The position numbers and the translations under genes are program-made. From Mactromeris polynyma (lineage: Eukaryota; Mollusca; Bivalvia; Venerida; Mactridae): a DNA stretch of 64,000 nucleotides. A model generated the notes under the pieces. That model did no database searches. It saw only the letters and a program-made list of their open reading frames with translations, and was not told the DNA's origin. Location: the NCBI GenBank assembly GCA_032209605.1, contig JASFXZ010000001.1, forward strand, positions 38,320,619 to 38,384,618, written 5' to 3'. Of the stretch, positions 1-12,789 are shown piece by piece. Within the stretch, counting starts at the first letter, position 1, and every line of letters starts with the position of its first letter.

Positions 1-2538
1 AGGGAAGCATAATGGAAGCGCACCGGTCTCCTCAACATATAGTCATGAGTTCGAATTCATTATTGGGCGTCGCGGGGATGAACCGATACCTTCAGAATCT
101 GACGCAAGTACTAGCTGGTATCCCAGACATGTGCAAAATCGTCACAATACACTCTACTGATTTTCTAATTGGTTACTTTTTATATGATCATGCTTTTCAA
201 AATAATTACAGAGAAATATAAATTGACTAACTTTGTTTTACTTCATTCTTACCCATGCCATAATATTTGAATTCCAAAATTCACACATGAGTGTACAAAA
301 AAGTCGCCAGGTAAAGATTTCTATCAAAATTATAAAATGCAGATATGTGTGATGACCAATTAGACCTGTGTTTGAGTGTATGTATCGCAATCGATGAGAA
401 GCCTATTGTTTAGATTTGCATGATGTCCAACATTTTATACGTTAAATCTCTCAACATGCATTCTTATTCATGATAGATCTTATGGTGCTGCCAATTATTT
501 ACAGTTGTTTTTGCCAGTTTTGATTGACAAAGTTTTCTATAAATAGAAACAAAAGTATAATAATCATTTCTCAGAATAACTTCGTAGCAGTGTATCTTAT
601 GCCGTCTTAGGTTGAGACTTCATGATTATGAGGACAATGTACAAACTATAAATATTGGCAGAAATAATATGTTAGCTGCCGATTCAAGCAAATCAATATT
701 TGCAAGATTACACAATGTCACCGCGGGACTGTGGGATCCCTCAACGCAAAGCCCCAAATGCATGGCGGGTAATTCATGTAGGCAGTGGGTTGGTATGTTC
801 CCCCTTTTGTCAAGATTTTGTTTCGGTTTGATCTCAGACGGTCTTAGAGCCATATGATCGGCGTGAATGTCGCTAGAAGTCAAACCACTTGCCAATGATA
901 TGCAAGTTTGAAAAGCCTTTTTGACGATATCTGTCTGTTAAGGTTCTAGGGAGCATCACTTCAAAGGTTGTATTAAGCAAAATCGTGATAACCATTTGAC
1001 TGAAATGCAATGCATGAAAGCTGTTCAACAGATTCCGTATTTATGTAATAATCGCTTATTCATACCCCCTTTTATTTTAGATGGATTAAAATTTCGGTAG
1101 TTTTTTTCGAAAGAGAGAAAAAATTACCGCAGTTAACATGGCGGCTGCATCTGAGCATTGTTCACCTATCGTCTTTGAAAACCTAACTTGCGCATCGCAG
1201 AAGGTGGTGTTGCTTCTTGATGGCAATAAAATATAATCAATGAATATTTAGAGATAGCTTTCACTCTACCTGCTATATTTAATGCTCATTTTAGAAATGC
1301 TTGCCGGTACATTAAATCTACTTATTCGTGGTAAAGCGTGGTTTATTGCGCAATGAACATGGCATTATCGTTGACAGCCTCTCTGAGAGCCGCTTGCATC
1401 GTAGTATCATTATTAATGTATGACTTCACCACGTATCGATAATTTGGAGTCATCACTTGAAATCCTTGTTCTTGTTCGTGCGTCTTTGTTCTGATAATTT
1501 TAATTAGTCCTTCGGGAGATACGGCTTGTATGCAACAAAATATGTAATATCATTAAAACGAAATAATTCCCGCATATACACATATTACACATGCACGGTT
1601 TGATTTCAACGAAAAACTTAAAACACCTCAGACAGTTCAACCGTAAGACCATGATTCAAAAATTGTGTAAAATTACATTTGTTGATGTGTATGAACAGTC
1701 AAGGTTACATAACTTCTGTAAACCAACTAAATCATGTCGATATACCTACATGTGTTAAACCTCTTGATAGCCCGCTGATTAAAACCGGTTGAAGTATTCG
1801 GCATGTCTTGCGTTTTATCGTCTGGTTTTAATCAGCTGCACAGAAACAGTGCGAGTATGTTAGCACAATTGAAAATACACAATAATGAGCCAATATCATT
1901 TTATGAATATTAGTGGATTCATGCACATACATTTCGATATACTGAACTTAGTTTAGTTATAGCAGGGTAATAAACGTCACAATGTTTTACGGCATATTTT
2001 TACGTTACATTCCCAAACATTTGGCACACAAAGGATCTCATTTGAGATTGCTCAAATTCAGATATTCAATAACTTATATTCTGAGTAACGGAACGCGTGT
2101 AACTGTTAAACGAGCGGGTATGTTAAGTAGAGTTAGACATCAGTATTCTCATAGTGAATTATAAAACTATGTAAGTGGTCGTAAGAGTCATCTCAATTGA
2201 GAAGTTTGGCGAAATGAGGGTGATTAGAACGGAATGGAATGATGTCATGATCAATTGTAAATGCTAGGTGGTATCCGACAAACCTCGCCGGTTAGTGTAA
2301 CCGGTTGATACACCAAATGTTTCGTCTCCAGACGAATAACACAGCGTTAATAATCCACTGTCATGAGTAGTATGTAGAAAACAGAGTTTTGTTGTTCCTG
2401 TTTTATCTGATTATGTCGTATGAATCTCTGTTCGATTGAAAACATGAGGACATGTAATCGCCGATGTGTTTCGAGTGGACTACGATATGTACTACTTTCT
2501 CGTCAATCATTATTGTGGATGCGATGTTGTGCTTCGAT
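1..2538. other. Noncoding stretch, no gene recognised
   Basis: AT-rich. A B-box-like AGTTCGAATTC at 49-59 suggests the end of a SINE entering from the left edge. Open frames up to 89 codons near 0.6-0.9 kb have no family similarity that I can see. Confidence 0.5.
1774..1836. repeat. 13-bp perfect inverted repeat
   Basis: GCTGATTAAAACC (1774-1786) and GGTTTTAATCAGC (1824-1836) flank a 37-nt loop. Could be the ends of a tiny MITE relic or a cruciform-prone site. Confidence 0.55.
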
Positions 2539-3678
2539 GCAGCCTCTTCAAAGCAACCCTCTCCTGAGCAACAGCCTCTTTAAGACAACCCATCTTGCAC
2601 AACAATCGATATAGAGCATCAACCTACCATGAGCAACAACATCTTTAGAACAACCCATCTTGCACAAAAACCTGTTTAGAGCAACAACCTACCATGAGCA
2701 ACAACATCTTTAGAACAACCCATCTTGCACAAAAACCTGTTTAGAGCAACAACCTACCATGAACAACAACATCTTAAAAACAACAACCCATCATTAGCAA
2801 CAACATCTTTAGAACAACAACCCACCATTAGCAACAACCTCTTTAGAACAACCCATTTTGCACCTTCATTGAGCATCAACATCTTTAGAACAACAGCCTT
2901 CCTTGAACAACAACATCTTTAGAACAACAACCTACCATGAACAACAACAGCTTTAGAACAACAACCTACCGTAAACAACAACATCTTTAGAACAACAACC
3001 TTCCTTGAACAACAACATCTTTAGAACATCAACCTTTCTTGAACAACAGAATCTTTAGAACAACAACCTTCCTTGAACAACAGCACCTTTAGAACATCAA
3101 CCTTTCTTGAACAACAGCATCTTTAGAACAACAACCTTCCTTGAACAACAGCACCTTTAGAACATCAACCTTTCTTGAACAACAACATCTTTAGAACAAC
3201 AACCTTCCTTGAACAACAGCATCTTTAGAACAACAACCTTCCTTGAACAAGAACATCTTTAGAACAACAACCATCCTTGACCAACATCATCTTAAGAACA
3301 ACAACCTTCCTTGAACAACAGCACCTTTAGAACAACAACCTTCCTTGAACAACATCACCTTTAGAACAACAACCTTCCTTGAACAACAGCATCTTTAGAA
3401 CAACAACCTTTCTTGAACAACAACATCTTTAGAACAACAACCTTCCTTGAACAACAGCACCTTTAGAACAACAACCATCCTTGAACAACATCATCTTAAG
3501 AACAACAACCTTCCTTGAACAACAGCACCTTTAGAACAACAACCATCCTTGACCAACATCATCTTAAGAACAACAACCTTCCTTGAACAACAGCACCTTT
3601 AGAACAACAACCATCCTTGAACAACATCACCTTTAGAACAACAACCTTCCTTGAACAACAGCATCTTTAGAACAACAG
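2539..3678. repeat. 34-bp minisatellite (AACAACAACCTTCCTTG unit)
   Basis: The unit is CATCTTTAGAACAACAACCT followed by TCCTTGAACAACAG, 34 bp. The centre and right part (about 3000-3670) are homogeneous, with CACC/CATC and CAAC/CATC variants. Some units show CCATCCTTGACC and CATCATCTTAAG, repeated as a higher-order block (near 3270, 3470 and 3540). The left edge (2539-2900) is older and more diverged. Units contain in-frame stops. Confidence 0.95.
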
Positions 3679-4974
3679 TATTAATTTTCCAATAGTAAAC
3701 ATCACACCCAAGTTTGACCTCTCTAGAACAACAACCTATCAACAACAGCCAACATCTGCACCTTTCAAATGGTGTTCATCCGGAGAGGTTGTTCTTATTA
3801 TTTTTTTAATCAGTATTTCATAGGAATATGATACAACTTTCAATGTTTGTATCTATTGTAATTTCGCTAAGAATGGAACGGAAACGGTCAATTCTTTAAG
3901 TATGAAAACAAAGGGTATTTGTGTGTTTTCGTGATTCTAGATAATTTCAGAGTCAGAGATGATATGAAAGGGTCACATGAATGTTTTGCTGGTCTCTGAA
4001 GAGACGCGTTTTCTGAATTTTAATTACATTTATTTCGAAATAAATTTCGATTGAATAAGATGGTTACTAAAAAATGCGTTTCATATTCCGTCCAAATCGA
4101 TAAATTGATAATAAATAAAGAAATCGAAACTTCTAATCTCGAATTTCAATGATTCAAAAATGAAAGTTAGCCCGTGCCTGAAATCCCTACAATGCTATCG
4201 GAATTCACGAGAATTCACGGGGTCACTTCACACCACACGGGGACCAACGGATTTATTGAATGATATAATCGTTAAAGGTGTTTAAATCAATTTTAATGCT
4301 TTCTTTGGTCAGTTGAATAACATTGTACCCGCCCAGTATTCCAAACCCACCATTAGACACAGCCACCCTTTAATTAAAGCACAGAGTATTTATGTAGTTA
4401 GTGATTCAACAAAAAACGTTCAAACAAGCATGATGCGGGATAGTCATTGAAAAGATTATTGTCCGATTCTCATTTAAAAGACGTTTGAATTTGGTTAAAC
4501 TTCGTCTCTGTGATATATGCATTTTTGGTTTTCTTCGGACAATACGATAACCTGCTTCTAACAGTGAAGTTGCGGTTATCGAGCAAGGTAATCCGAAAAT
4601 GGCGAGGATATTTTGAAAAGAAGGCTAGTTTGCTCAAATAGTATCATAATGTCCCAAAACTTGATAACATTTAATTACAAAATGAACGGATTAAATATTT
4701 AAGAAGCACCGATTATCATAAAATGCAGTTATGCTCGTGTTTTACGCCGTTTCTCAACAATGTAACCGTTATTTCCGGCGGTCCCTTGACCGGACCAGTG
4801 TTCCTGGGTTATCGACCAATACTAACCTGTACTAATTTTGTTCAACCTATTACAACCAGAGTCAGAGGAGGAGGGCAATGGAATACACAGGTCTTGTCCA
4901 AAGCTTCGAACCTACAACTTCTGTTTGGCTTTCTAGTGTTCTACCAACGGAGCAAACCGGGAGGACTCCATAAA

Positions 4975-5227
4975 CATGAGTGTTTATTTATTATAATGTC
5001 ACCCCTATTTAAAGGGCCAGCCAATTCTGACTTATGAGACACCTAGTTTCTGAGCACATTTACTTCCCGATTCCTATCCTTTAATGCCAGGTTTCAGGCG
5101 CACGGTAACCATTATTTAACTAGCTGGTGGCTCACCAACCGGCCATATCAGAACGGACCCCTACCGGGATTCGAACCTTCGACCTCCCGCTTCCAAGGCG
5201 GATGTCTTAACCACTCGGCCACGGGAG
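4975..5227 (-). mobile_element. tRNA-Ser/Leu-derived SINE
   Basis: On the minus strand the head (5227-5158) reads CTCCCGTGGCCGAGTGGTTA, then an anticodon-like TTGGAAG loop (GGA, Ser), then B-box AAGGTTCGAATCCC. The T-stem and acceptor stem do not pair. The body continues with CCGGTTGGTGAGCCACCAGC and ends in AATAAATAA-type A-rich sequence near 4990. Likely a full-length SINE; exact 3' end uncertain. Confidence 0.68.
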
Positions 5228-8200
5228 AGTGTGTAATAAAATTGACGATTATATGAAATTCGTAATACATGTAGTCACGTTTAAAAAATCATGCTTACAT
5301 ATCGACATTTATCGGCAAACATTGCATTCAGAAAATGATCAGGACGAAACGCTGTTTAAAAGTTTCATTTTCTGATGGTCAGGACTTTTTATAGGTGTTA
5401 GTATGGTATGCACATGAAACTAACTTTCACTTTTTTGATTTACAATGAGGAAATATCATTCATACAGACATATGGGGAGTTTGCAGACTCAGTCAAAAAA
5501 TCAATTAACGACCAGCCTCGACAAAGACAAAGTAACCAAAAACTGACCACTGGTCAGACATGTTTTCATCAACCTACAGGATGCACTCTTAAATTGGATT
5601 TCAGACACAAGTCAGTAATGAATGAAAGAAGTCAACGTTAAAATTCCGGCTGACCACTGGTCAGTGATTGACCAGCAACCCTTGGCACGACCTCTGACAC
5701 TGGCCCACCGCGACCATTGATCATCGATCCGAAACAATCCCGACAGACGGGGGATAGAAATAAAAAAGTGCAACCCTTTTGTTCCTGAGAGGTTTTACTT
5801 TATAAACTGTTTATTAATCTCTACAGCGAACCGACTCCATTGTTGCAATAAACGAAAAAATGTTTAAGTGGGTTTATGTGTTAAGTTTTGTCAATATTGT
5901 GAAAAACATACAAAACTATACAATAAAGATAGGGCTCATTGTTGAGTCCGCGTGTGAATACCTTCAGACAAACATTATCGAACAAAATAGCGAAGATGAA
6001 ATTTTGAAAATTCTGTCAAATATTTTCAGGGTTTATATATGTGTTACACTATCCCTACAGACGCATCAAACACTAGCATTTAATTTTCCATAAATTGAAA
6101 TCATTCTTTCGTTGCTAGAATGTTGTAATAAAATACACCTTCTAAGTTGTTGCTCAGTTTGACTAACAGTTTATTATGATATTACAGCTAGTAAAATAAA
6201 TTGTTGTGGAATGGTTCCCGTTCTTGATGTGTTGCGGGTATATAAAAAAATACGGAAATCAGTCTACTTTAGAAATATCATAAAGTCGGATTTCTTCCGC
6301 GCTCACAAGGCGCTACGTTCTAGCTTAACGCTTTTCTAGCGCCAAATTTACCGAGCTAAACCGCGGAAATCTCATAAAACCGTTAAGTGTTTGGCATCAT
6401 AATTCACCCAAATTTCACCAAAATTTTCAATACATTGCCATCAATTATTGGCATTTATTATTAAACGCATATGTCCAATTGCATTTTCGATTGCATGTTT
6501 CAACGGGCCGTTTACGATGTTTGCTCAACGACCGCGCATCACTTGGTTATCAAGTATCCCATGCCAGAGACCTCTTGCGGTTCAACAAGTATTCAAGAGC
6601 GCGGTTTACAGCGCTGGAAACGCTCTTTTACGCGCTAATATTCCTTGTCCAAGCAATGTGTCAAATTGTGACAGATAAACCAGCGGTGTGAAATTCCATC
6701 AATTTTTGTTTTTAAAATTTTGACAACAATCGTAATAAATAATCCTCTCCCTCCATTAGACGTGAAGGAGATATTTGTATTATGCACGCATAAATCCCCG
6801 TCAGTCTGAATGACACTTTTTGCATCAACAGGTCAAGTTGAATTTCTCACAACTTTCGAACATTAAGATGACCATAATATCTCAGGGAACTAGCACTTAG
6901 ACAGAAATATTACATTGTGTTCATACAATAACACCGCGGAGAGTTAATGCGAAAATTAGACGCTATGCAACAAAGATGGAGTTAAAATCATAAAGCCCTT
7001 TTGTGGAATAAAATCATTGCAGACAGTGCAAACAACACTTTACGGTAATGCATGGCTTTTAAATACATCCCGCTCACAACGTAAAATGCACATTTTTCGG
7101 GTTTTCCCACGTCCTGAAATGGAAATAACCATCCATTTTAATGGTTTGCTTGTAGTATAATGATAGGGTTGTGTTTGATCACTTTTATACAAGAATTAAC
7201 CCCATCAATTAATCCAAAATTATGAAATAACTATGTGGTAATAAAAGTCATGTCCTGAAATGCTATGCTGTTCTCATTCACTGTACGACTAAACATTACT
7301 GACGTACGATTTCGTAACTGAAACTCGTATCTTGAAAGGGAAAAAATGATGAAATTAGATGTTATTGATCGAAGTACTGTATGGGGATTCTGTAGTTATG
7401 ATACATGTAGTATTGTTGGGCAAATTGTGAATGCAAAACGAATCCAAAAACAATTGACTGTTTCCATTTTTTTCCATCATTTAACGAAGACACCTAACAT
7501 TCTGTATTGGGAACATTTGCAATTAATAAACAATCAATTCCGCCAACAATAAAGTGTCCAATGTTGAATATAATTCGACCAGGATGGGTTGGTATATCTG
7601 TGTCTCTGACTCGATATTTAGGGCCATCTGAAGTATTTTCAGTATATCTTTTCGTGAATATTTGTTTATGAACGTGAAAGCCAACGTATCGATTCACAGT
7701 TTTTAAATAATTTAAAATTCCAATGAAACAGGCACAATATAAAATAATTGTGTTCAATATTTCATTTGTAAGGTGATTATTTCAACACAGCCTGCATTCG
7801 TTGCACTAATATTTCGTTATTGTAAAGTATTATGAATTAGACTTTCACTTTTAATAAGCAATATATCTTATTATATAATGGATTTTTCTAATCATTTGCG
7901 AATAAATAAAATTGTCACACATGCTTAACGACATTAACATTGCTAGTTTAGAATTTTGCTGCGATCGGAAAATATCCGAGTATTCATTATATAAAACGAA
8001 TAAAAGTCAGAGAATTTATCTTTCATGCACAATATGAAACCGAGTATTTTTATTATCGAAACCAAAACATAATTTATAATTGTTTCAGCGATTTCAAAGA
8101 CTTTAGTGCTTACAGATTACGACAGAAGATAACAAAATACACTAACATAGACTAGAAAATGCGAAACTCGTACATGTTTTATACATGTTTATGTTATCTT

Positions 8201-9431
8201 TATCATATATCACGATTGTATTAGATTTATGGTATTACAGCAAGTGTCTATGCCAGATATTCAGCAGGTTATAATATGTGTAATTACTGACATAATGAGA
8301 GAGTAATTAACAAATAATTAGTAATCATATTGATCATGATAATTTATTCGTTTTTCGATGATCGTACGTAAATTATGGAAATCGTATACACATTGACAGC
8401 TATAAAGTCAGAGTGCGTGACATGGCACTCTGGTCAGCAAATGGTCAAGACTTGGGGTCATGGGCTCCTGACCAGTGTCATATTGGGGCTAAGCTATCTG
8501 CATAGATTATCATAGAGGGCGTTTCGACGTGAATGAACAATTTCAAAATAATCTACTTGCAAGTTTAATTGCACAAAATCTACGTCGCAACTCTGCTCTG
8601 GTCATCAGAGGTCAAGTCATGCCCTGTGTAAGGTCAGTCAGTGGAGATAGAGGTCGCCACAGTGATTGGCATTTTTCAGTAAAGCTAATCCAAAGTTCGT
8701 TGCAACTGTCGTTCGATAAAAGCAATGGGTTTTATAACTGGTCGTCGGACATCTGTTAAAAACGACTATGAAATATAAGATTTAGAATTAAGGAATTTTC
8801 AGAAACATGAAATAGGAGGCCAGATCTGATTTTATTATGGTTTTATCTCTAGATTATTAATAGACCATCTGTGTCGTGTCGGCCCTTGTCATCATTGTCT
8901 GTTCAGTTGACAATCGAGTAATATACATGTCATTTGTCTCAGTTGTAAAAAGCTATTTTTTATATTTTTCTTTAAGGACAGTTTGATTTTAAATAAAACT
9001 ACTTAACGCCATTAAAATCGCAACTAAAATTTGTGCATATAGATAAAGTGACATTACAAAGGCAAAAATATTCTTTCTTTCTTAAAAATAATTTCATAAC
9101 ATTAATCAATAATTTAATAATAATTGAAATAAAACATATTTGGTTGTCGAAAGTTTGAGCCTTGTTGCGAAGGTCTGGAGTAGGAACCCCGCCATTTGCG
9201 AGGTTGAACATCGAACTTCACAATCATGTTCTCAATATAGGCACAACTATGGAAGCAGTAATCGATAGTGTTTAACGTGTTTCACAAGTGATGAATTTAG
9301 ATAAATGAGCATATTTTCAATAAAGATCGATTTTACGATATATTATTGTAAATCCTCGGTTTCAATTCTCCTTAATGACAACAGCAAGACGATGACCATA
9401 CTATCAGCACTATTTGTGCCACATTTTCGAA

Positions 9432-9443
9432 GGGGGGGGGGGG
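9432..9443 (+). repeat. G12 homopolymer
   Basis: Twelve consecutive G residues in AT-rich surroundings. Confidence 0.9.
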
Positions 9444-12143
9444 CGTGATGGCACAGTCAAGAGAGTGGACTGTATTGGTAAGTTATATCACAGTACCCGG
9501 ATGAAATAGATAATCCATAAATGCATCGCTATAAAGCAGGATTACATAAATGATGCTTCACACTTAACATTTAAGCATACTACAACAAAAGCCTACCATT
9601 CTTCACGATGCAGATAATATAATAAATAGCCTGATCATACATTCCAACTTGATTTATCTACATGTCAGAAGGCTTAATTCGGGCTCTTTTATAGTAGGTT
9701 ACGGAATGAACCGATGTTTACCGAATAATCTATATGTTTTAGCACATACAAAGTAAATCAAAACAACGATATATATACAGGGGAAACCACACAGGACAAA
9801 CGTGATGCAAGCCATGAGGAAACAATATTCTTAACACCGCATCAATAGTTTTACAAATGTTTTGTTCTCTGAGATATTGCACGATGCATACTGTGTCTTA
9901 TGTTGTTTTAAGCCAATGTGCAGCTAATAAAACACTTTTGTTCCGTTCGATGTATAGATATTCTGCAAAGTTTCGCAGAAACGCCAGCTGTTAAGTATAA
10001 ACACTGCAAGGAAAGCTCTGCGATGATGGCGAGTTTATGTATATTTATGATGTTGCAACTCCAGTCTAGACGAAACCCAGCTGCTTATCAGAAGAGTAAC
10101 ATGTAATTTTTCATGATTTCGAATGAATATCACCCCCCTCAAATTCTCTCCCCCACTGTGTGCTTTATGGAATTCTGGGAAGACACGACCGGTAGTTAGT
10201 TTATGACATGTTAATTGCTTGGCAACATTCAATAAATGCTCATTAAAATCTACAAATTGTTTCACCAGTGCCCAGGAAATTTCGCCCAAGCATCAATTTA
10301 ATGACCGACAACACTGTCTTAATGTCAAAATCATCTTGTTAATTTCGCCACGATGAGTATAACGGCATAATGACAATTATCATTAATTCACGGTTAAACA
10401 CAAGCAAAATGAAGCGAATTTGTAAATTTCTCCGGTTTTTCTAATTTTCACGGTATTAAATAGAAACGGTCGAACCATCGAACGGTGCTGTATTTGATTT
10501 CGGCCTTGATAAAAATGTCAATTAAAGTAATTACCGGGTTTTAAGAGCAGCAAGATGGAAGAAAGCTGACATTGGCGCACTATGGGAATCTCTCGCGAAG
10601 GCAGCTTCGACATGTCAGGTCAATAGGTGACTAACGGACTTCAGTGAATAACGAAATTTTAAATTGATAATTAAACATCGCGAATTAAAATTTCGGTCAA
10701 CTTTAAAATGACACAAGTTGAAATACTCGCTTAACATTATCAATTGACATGTAGCTTGGAAATTTGAACAACAAAGCACAAACCGCCTGAATTAACGTCA
10801 TGATGAATATGGCCATGATAACTTAAATTTCTTACGTACATGGAAACTTGGCGGAATTGCATTTAAACATTGCGATGTTTACAACGAAATTTTGTCTGAA
10901 TAATTGTTATTACCCACTTAAGCTAAGTTTTAGTAAAATCTCTAATGTAATAACAACATAGGAGCAAACAAGAACATATAACATTTTGAGTTTTAGTTTT
11001 AAAATGTATGTGAATTAGCAAAGAAATGAGTTAGTATAATAAGTGCAAAGCTTGCAATATGTTGCTCAATTAAATTTCGGACCCAATTCAGACTTCTTTT
11101 TCTAAATCCTATATCTAATAAACTGTGTGATACGCATTTAAATCGTATCTATAATATGTTTTTTATTATGTGCAAAACACTTCATAAAGAAGAACCATTT
11201 ATGGATATTCGTTTTATGACAAGGCATCTACCCGGTACACGGCGACCTTTGGAACAACATCAGACGTCGTCATTTTGTGTTAACAATAAATATAATGCAA
11301 CTGAAGCTTTTGAAAAAAAGTTAATTTGCAAGTTCCAAAAGTGATATGGATCGGAATAATTCTTAATATATGAATTAAGAACCATTTCGAAATGGATACC
11401 GGAAATAAAAATCCGATGTTACAGTCAGTTTCGAACGAGGACCGGTTTCGTATTGAATAGTCAAGCCGATTCTTTTATACTCAGTACAGCTTTAGTCTTT
11501 TGTAAGCCGGTGTATTAAAACAAAACTATTGATGCCTAACTTGTCAGTAATCTCATGACGCCTTTCGCGGTGGAGTAATTTGTTTGAAGTGAGAGTCATT
11601 TGATAGCATTCGATAATTTTATCCGTATCGCCGTAAACTAAACGTTTTGACATAATACTCCAATTGATTCTCAATTAAGCTTTCCGCATTTGTCTATTTA
11701 CAAAGACACCGGGAAATGTGGCTTCCTTATTTCCAATAGATGAAAAAACAATTAAATGGTATCGAATAAAGGAATTATTTGCTATAGATCCACAGTTGCA
11801 ATTATTAAAAAAGCTTTGAAACCATCCCACCAGAGTGTAAGCAAACTTTGCATGCCAGGATAAATCGCAGATTTTTCTCGAACTGCGGAGCAAATTGTGT
11901 GCATTCTCATCCAAAATAGAAGGCACGTTTCGTATTTCTCTACTTTAGATAAATCAGATATTATTTTATAATGCTTTGTTGCACGATTGCGTCTATCAAT
12001 AACCGGAACTTCCGAAATCATCGTAAAAATAATAAACACCATACTCGCATACAGAGGACCAGGAGAGCATTCAAATTTCATCTTCCGCAACTAATTCCCC
12101 AAAAAATGTATAATTTTGCAATTTATGCCATATCTTTCTCTTT

Positions 12144-12156
12144 GGGGGGGGGGGGG
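12144..12156 (+). repeat. G13 homopolymer
   Basis: Thirteen consecutive G residues in AT-rich surroundings. Confidence 0.9.
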
Positions 12157-12701
12157 TAAATCGTGAAATGAGCTTAAATCCTGTGCTGTCTTTTCTAACG
12201 TTCTTTGACGTACAACCAAGTTCACTGGTAAAGAAGTCGCAGGTAAAACCATATTTACCAGTCGGGACCTTCATTTAGAGATACATCTGGTTTGGTATAG
12301 AAGCGAAGGGAACATAACTTTTTTGATAAAATAAAACCTAACCGAAGTTAAGACTCTTTGATTGAGACCGTAATTACATCAGGTCCCGTTTTTAATTGGG
12401 CTTTATATCACCTCACAAGTTAACCAACTTTCTTCAAACCGATGGTGGTCCTATTATTGAGGTTGTACTGTATAAGTGTGTGTGATGTGTGTGATGTGTG
12501 TATTTGCGTTTATTTATCGTCGCCACCGGTTTCCTATATGGGTGACGCATTCTGACGAATGTTAGTGATTTTAGATTGTTGGAGTGCATGATACAGAAGA
12601 TGCCTCAGTTCCAGAAGCACTCCTGGTTCTTTTACGTGTCCGATGTAAAACATCGTATATGGGTGCTCGGTTTTTCAAATTCTCATCCGACTGTTAGTAC
12701 T

Positions 12702-12781
12702 GTCAGTGGTGGAGCGGAGGATCGAACCTGCGATCCCTGGATTACTAGTCCAGCGCGTTGCCACTGGACCACGGATCCGCT
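12702..12781 (-). mobile_element. tRNA-Thr-like sequence (pseudogene or SINE head)
   Basis: On the minus strand: GTGGTCCAGTGGCAACGC (A-box), a perfect 5-bp anticodon stem CTGGA/TCCAG around loop CTAGTAA (AGU, Thr), and B-box CAGGTTCGATCC. AGCGGA at the 5' end pairs with TCCGCT at the 3' end. The T-arm lacks bases compared with a normal 7-nt loop and 5-bp stem, so it is probably not functional. Confidence 0.55.
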
Positions 12782-12789
12782 ACATGTGT

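Larger units (their letters stand above)
3680..12700. other. Mostly noncoding stretch
   Basis: Apart from the SINE at 4975-5227 and the G12 run, I see only short chance frames and two clusters of TGACC/GGTCA pentamers (about 5509-5725 and 8403-8640). No exon with convincing splice sites and coding bias was found. Confidence 0.5.

Noticed and set aside
654..795. Possible plus-strand exon ending at a GTATGT donor
   Set aside because: The acceptor is weak, the encoded segment has no recognised family, and the opposite strand is equally open.
5158..5227. Functional tRNA-Ser gene
   Set aside because: T-stem and acceptor stem do not pair, and a SINE-like body follows.
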